A stretch of DNA of 6,263 nucleotides from JAVBLF01 sp031553675 (GTDB lineage Bacteria; Bacillota; Clostridia; Christensenellales; CALWSW01), in NCBI GenBank assembly GCA_031553675.1, contig JAVBLF010000069.1:1-6263 (forward strand), given 5' to 3'. Of this stretch, positions 6,079 through 6,263 are shown piece by piece. The translations under genes and the position numbers were made by a program. Under the pieces are notes generated by a model. That model was given only the letters and a program-made list of their open reading frames with translations. It ran no database searches and had not been told where the DNA came from. Numbering within the stretch: the first letter of the stretch is position 1; every line of letters begins with the position of its first letter.

Positions 6079-6263
6079 GATCTTCCTCGCGATCGTGCTT
6101 TCGCAAAACCGCCACGCACTCCACATGCTGCGTCTGCGGAAACATATCGACCGGCTGCACGCTATCGAGCGCATAGCCGCCATTTCGGAGGATCGCGACA
6201 TCCCGCGCCAAGGTACCGGGATCGCAGGAGACGTAGACGAGGCGCGGGCACTGCGACGCGATC
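6071..6263 (-). CDS. rlmD: RNA m5U methyltransferase, TrmA/RlmD family (C-terminal part)
   Basis: The 63 C-terminal residues of a minus-strand gene, cut by the right window edge (codon frame begins at 6262). LVYVSCDPGTLARDVAIL carries the SCxP catalytic loop, whose Cys is the nucleophile in the RumA/RlmD family. DMFPQTQHVECVAVLRK carries the HVE motif, whose Glu is the general base. These enzymes use SAM to methylate C5 of a uridine in 23S rRNA or tRNA. The fragment cannot tell RlmD from other members of the family, so the symbol is tentative. The protein ends normally with HDREEDHA and TGA at 6073-6071, overlapping the transposase start by 8 bp. Its end therefore does not look truncated by the transposase. 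Confidence 0.85.
   Translation of the reverse strand, partial: IASQCPRLVYVSCDPGTLARDVAILRNGGYALDSVQPVDMFPQTQHVECVAVLRKHDREEDHA

Noticed and set aside
6079..6201. N-terminal extension of the transposase frame by 41 codons
   Set aside because: This stretch encodes the SCDPGT and HVE motifs of the methyltransferase in another frame; the extension has no transposase similarity, and ATG 6078 has a good ribosome site.

Overview
The window looks like a piece of a GC-rich Bacillota chromosome, most probably a clostridial or Christensenellales-like lineage. This rests on the sigma-A-type TATAAT boxes, the strong GGAGG/GAGGA ribosome sites, the Clostridia-style lepA-hemW cluster and a lipoprotein ending in an NADase-type glycan-binding (discoidin-like) domain. 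The taxonomic placement is inference; no rRNA or other decisive marker is present.

Layout, left to right. At the left edge (1-143) there is no gene I can support, only a minus-strand terminator. Next is a minus-strand small integral membrane protein of the 'small multidrug export' family (144-620), with its own promoter at 675-703. A 234-bp divergent intergenic region (621-854) leads to a plus-strand putative lipoprotein (870-2108), whose promoter carries a palindrome directly against the -10 box. That gene converges on hemW, and the two share a bidirectional terminator (2111-2141). From the right come, all on the minus strand: the 3' end of a TrmA/RlmD-type RNA m5U methyltransferase (6071-6263, cut by the window edge); a Y1/HUH REP-associated-type transposase that overlaps its end by 8 bp (5536-6078); and, behind a separate promoter (5477-5482) and a 29-bp inverted-repeat structure, the operon lepA (3624-5429) - tfoX-C-like gene (3360-3613) - hemW (2140-3363).

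The lepA-tfoX'-hemW operon is very tight. The Shine-Dalgarno of the tfoX-like gene overlaps the lepA stop, and tfoX' and hemW overlap by ATGA. The products are the ribosomal back-translocase EF4, a small helix-hairpin-helix TfoX C-terminal-type protein and the heme chaperone HemW.

Two things stand out. First, the tfoX-like gene is split near its 5' end: 11 codons (MELTSLPNIAQ) end in a TGA that overlaps a GTG by GTGA, and the downstream frame continues the conserved domain without a gap. It is either a one-base frameshift or a stop/restart arrangement. Second, the transposase gene contains two perfect inverted copies of a 29-bp REP-like sequence, each with an 8-bp hairpin core, both read through in frame so that one DNA word is translated from both strands. 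I see no CRISPR array, tRNA, rRNA, phage gene or defence system; most of the window is ordinary housekeeping.
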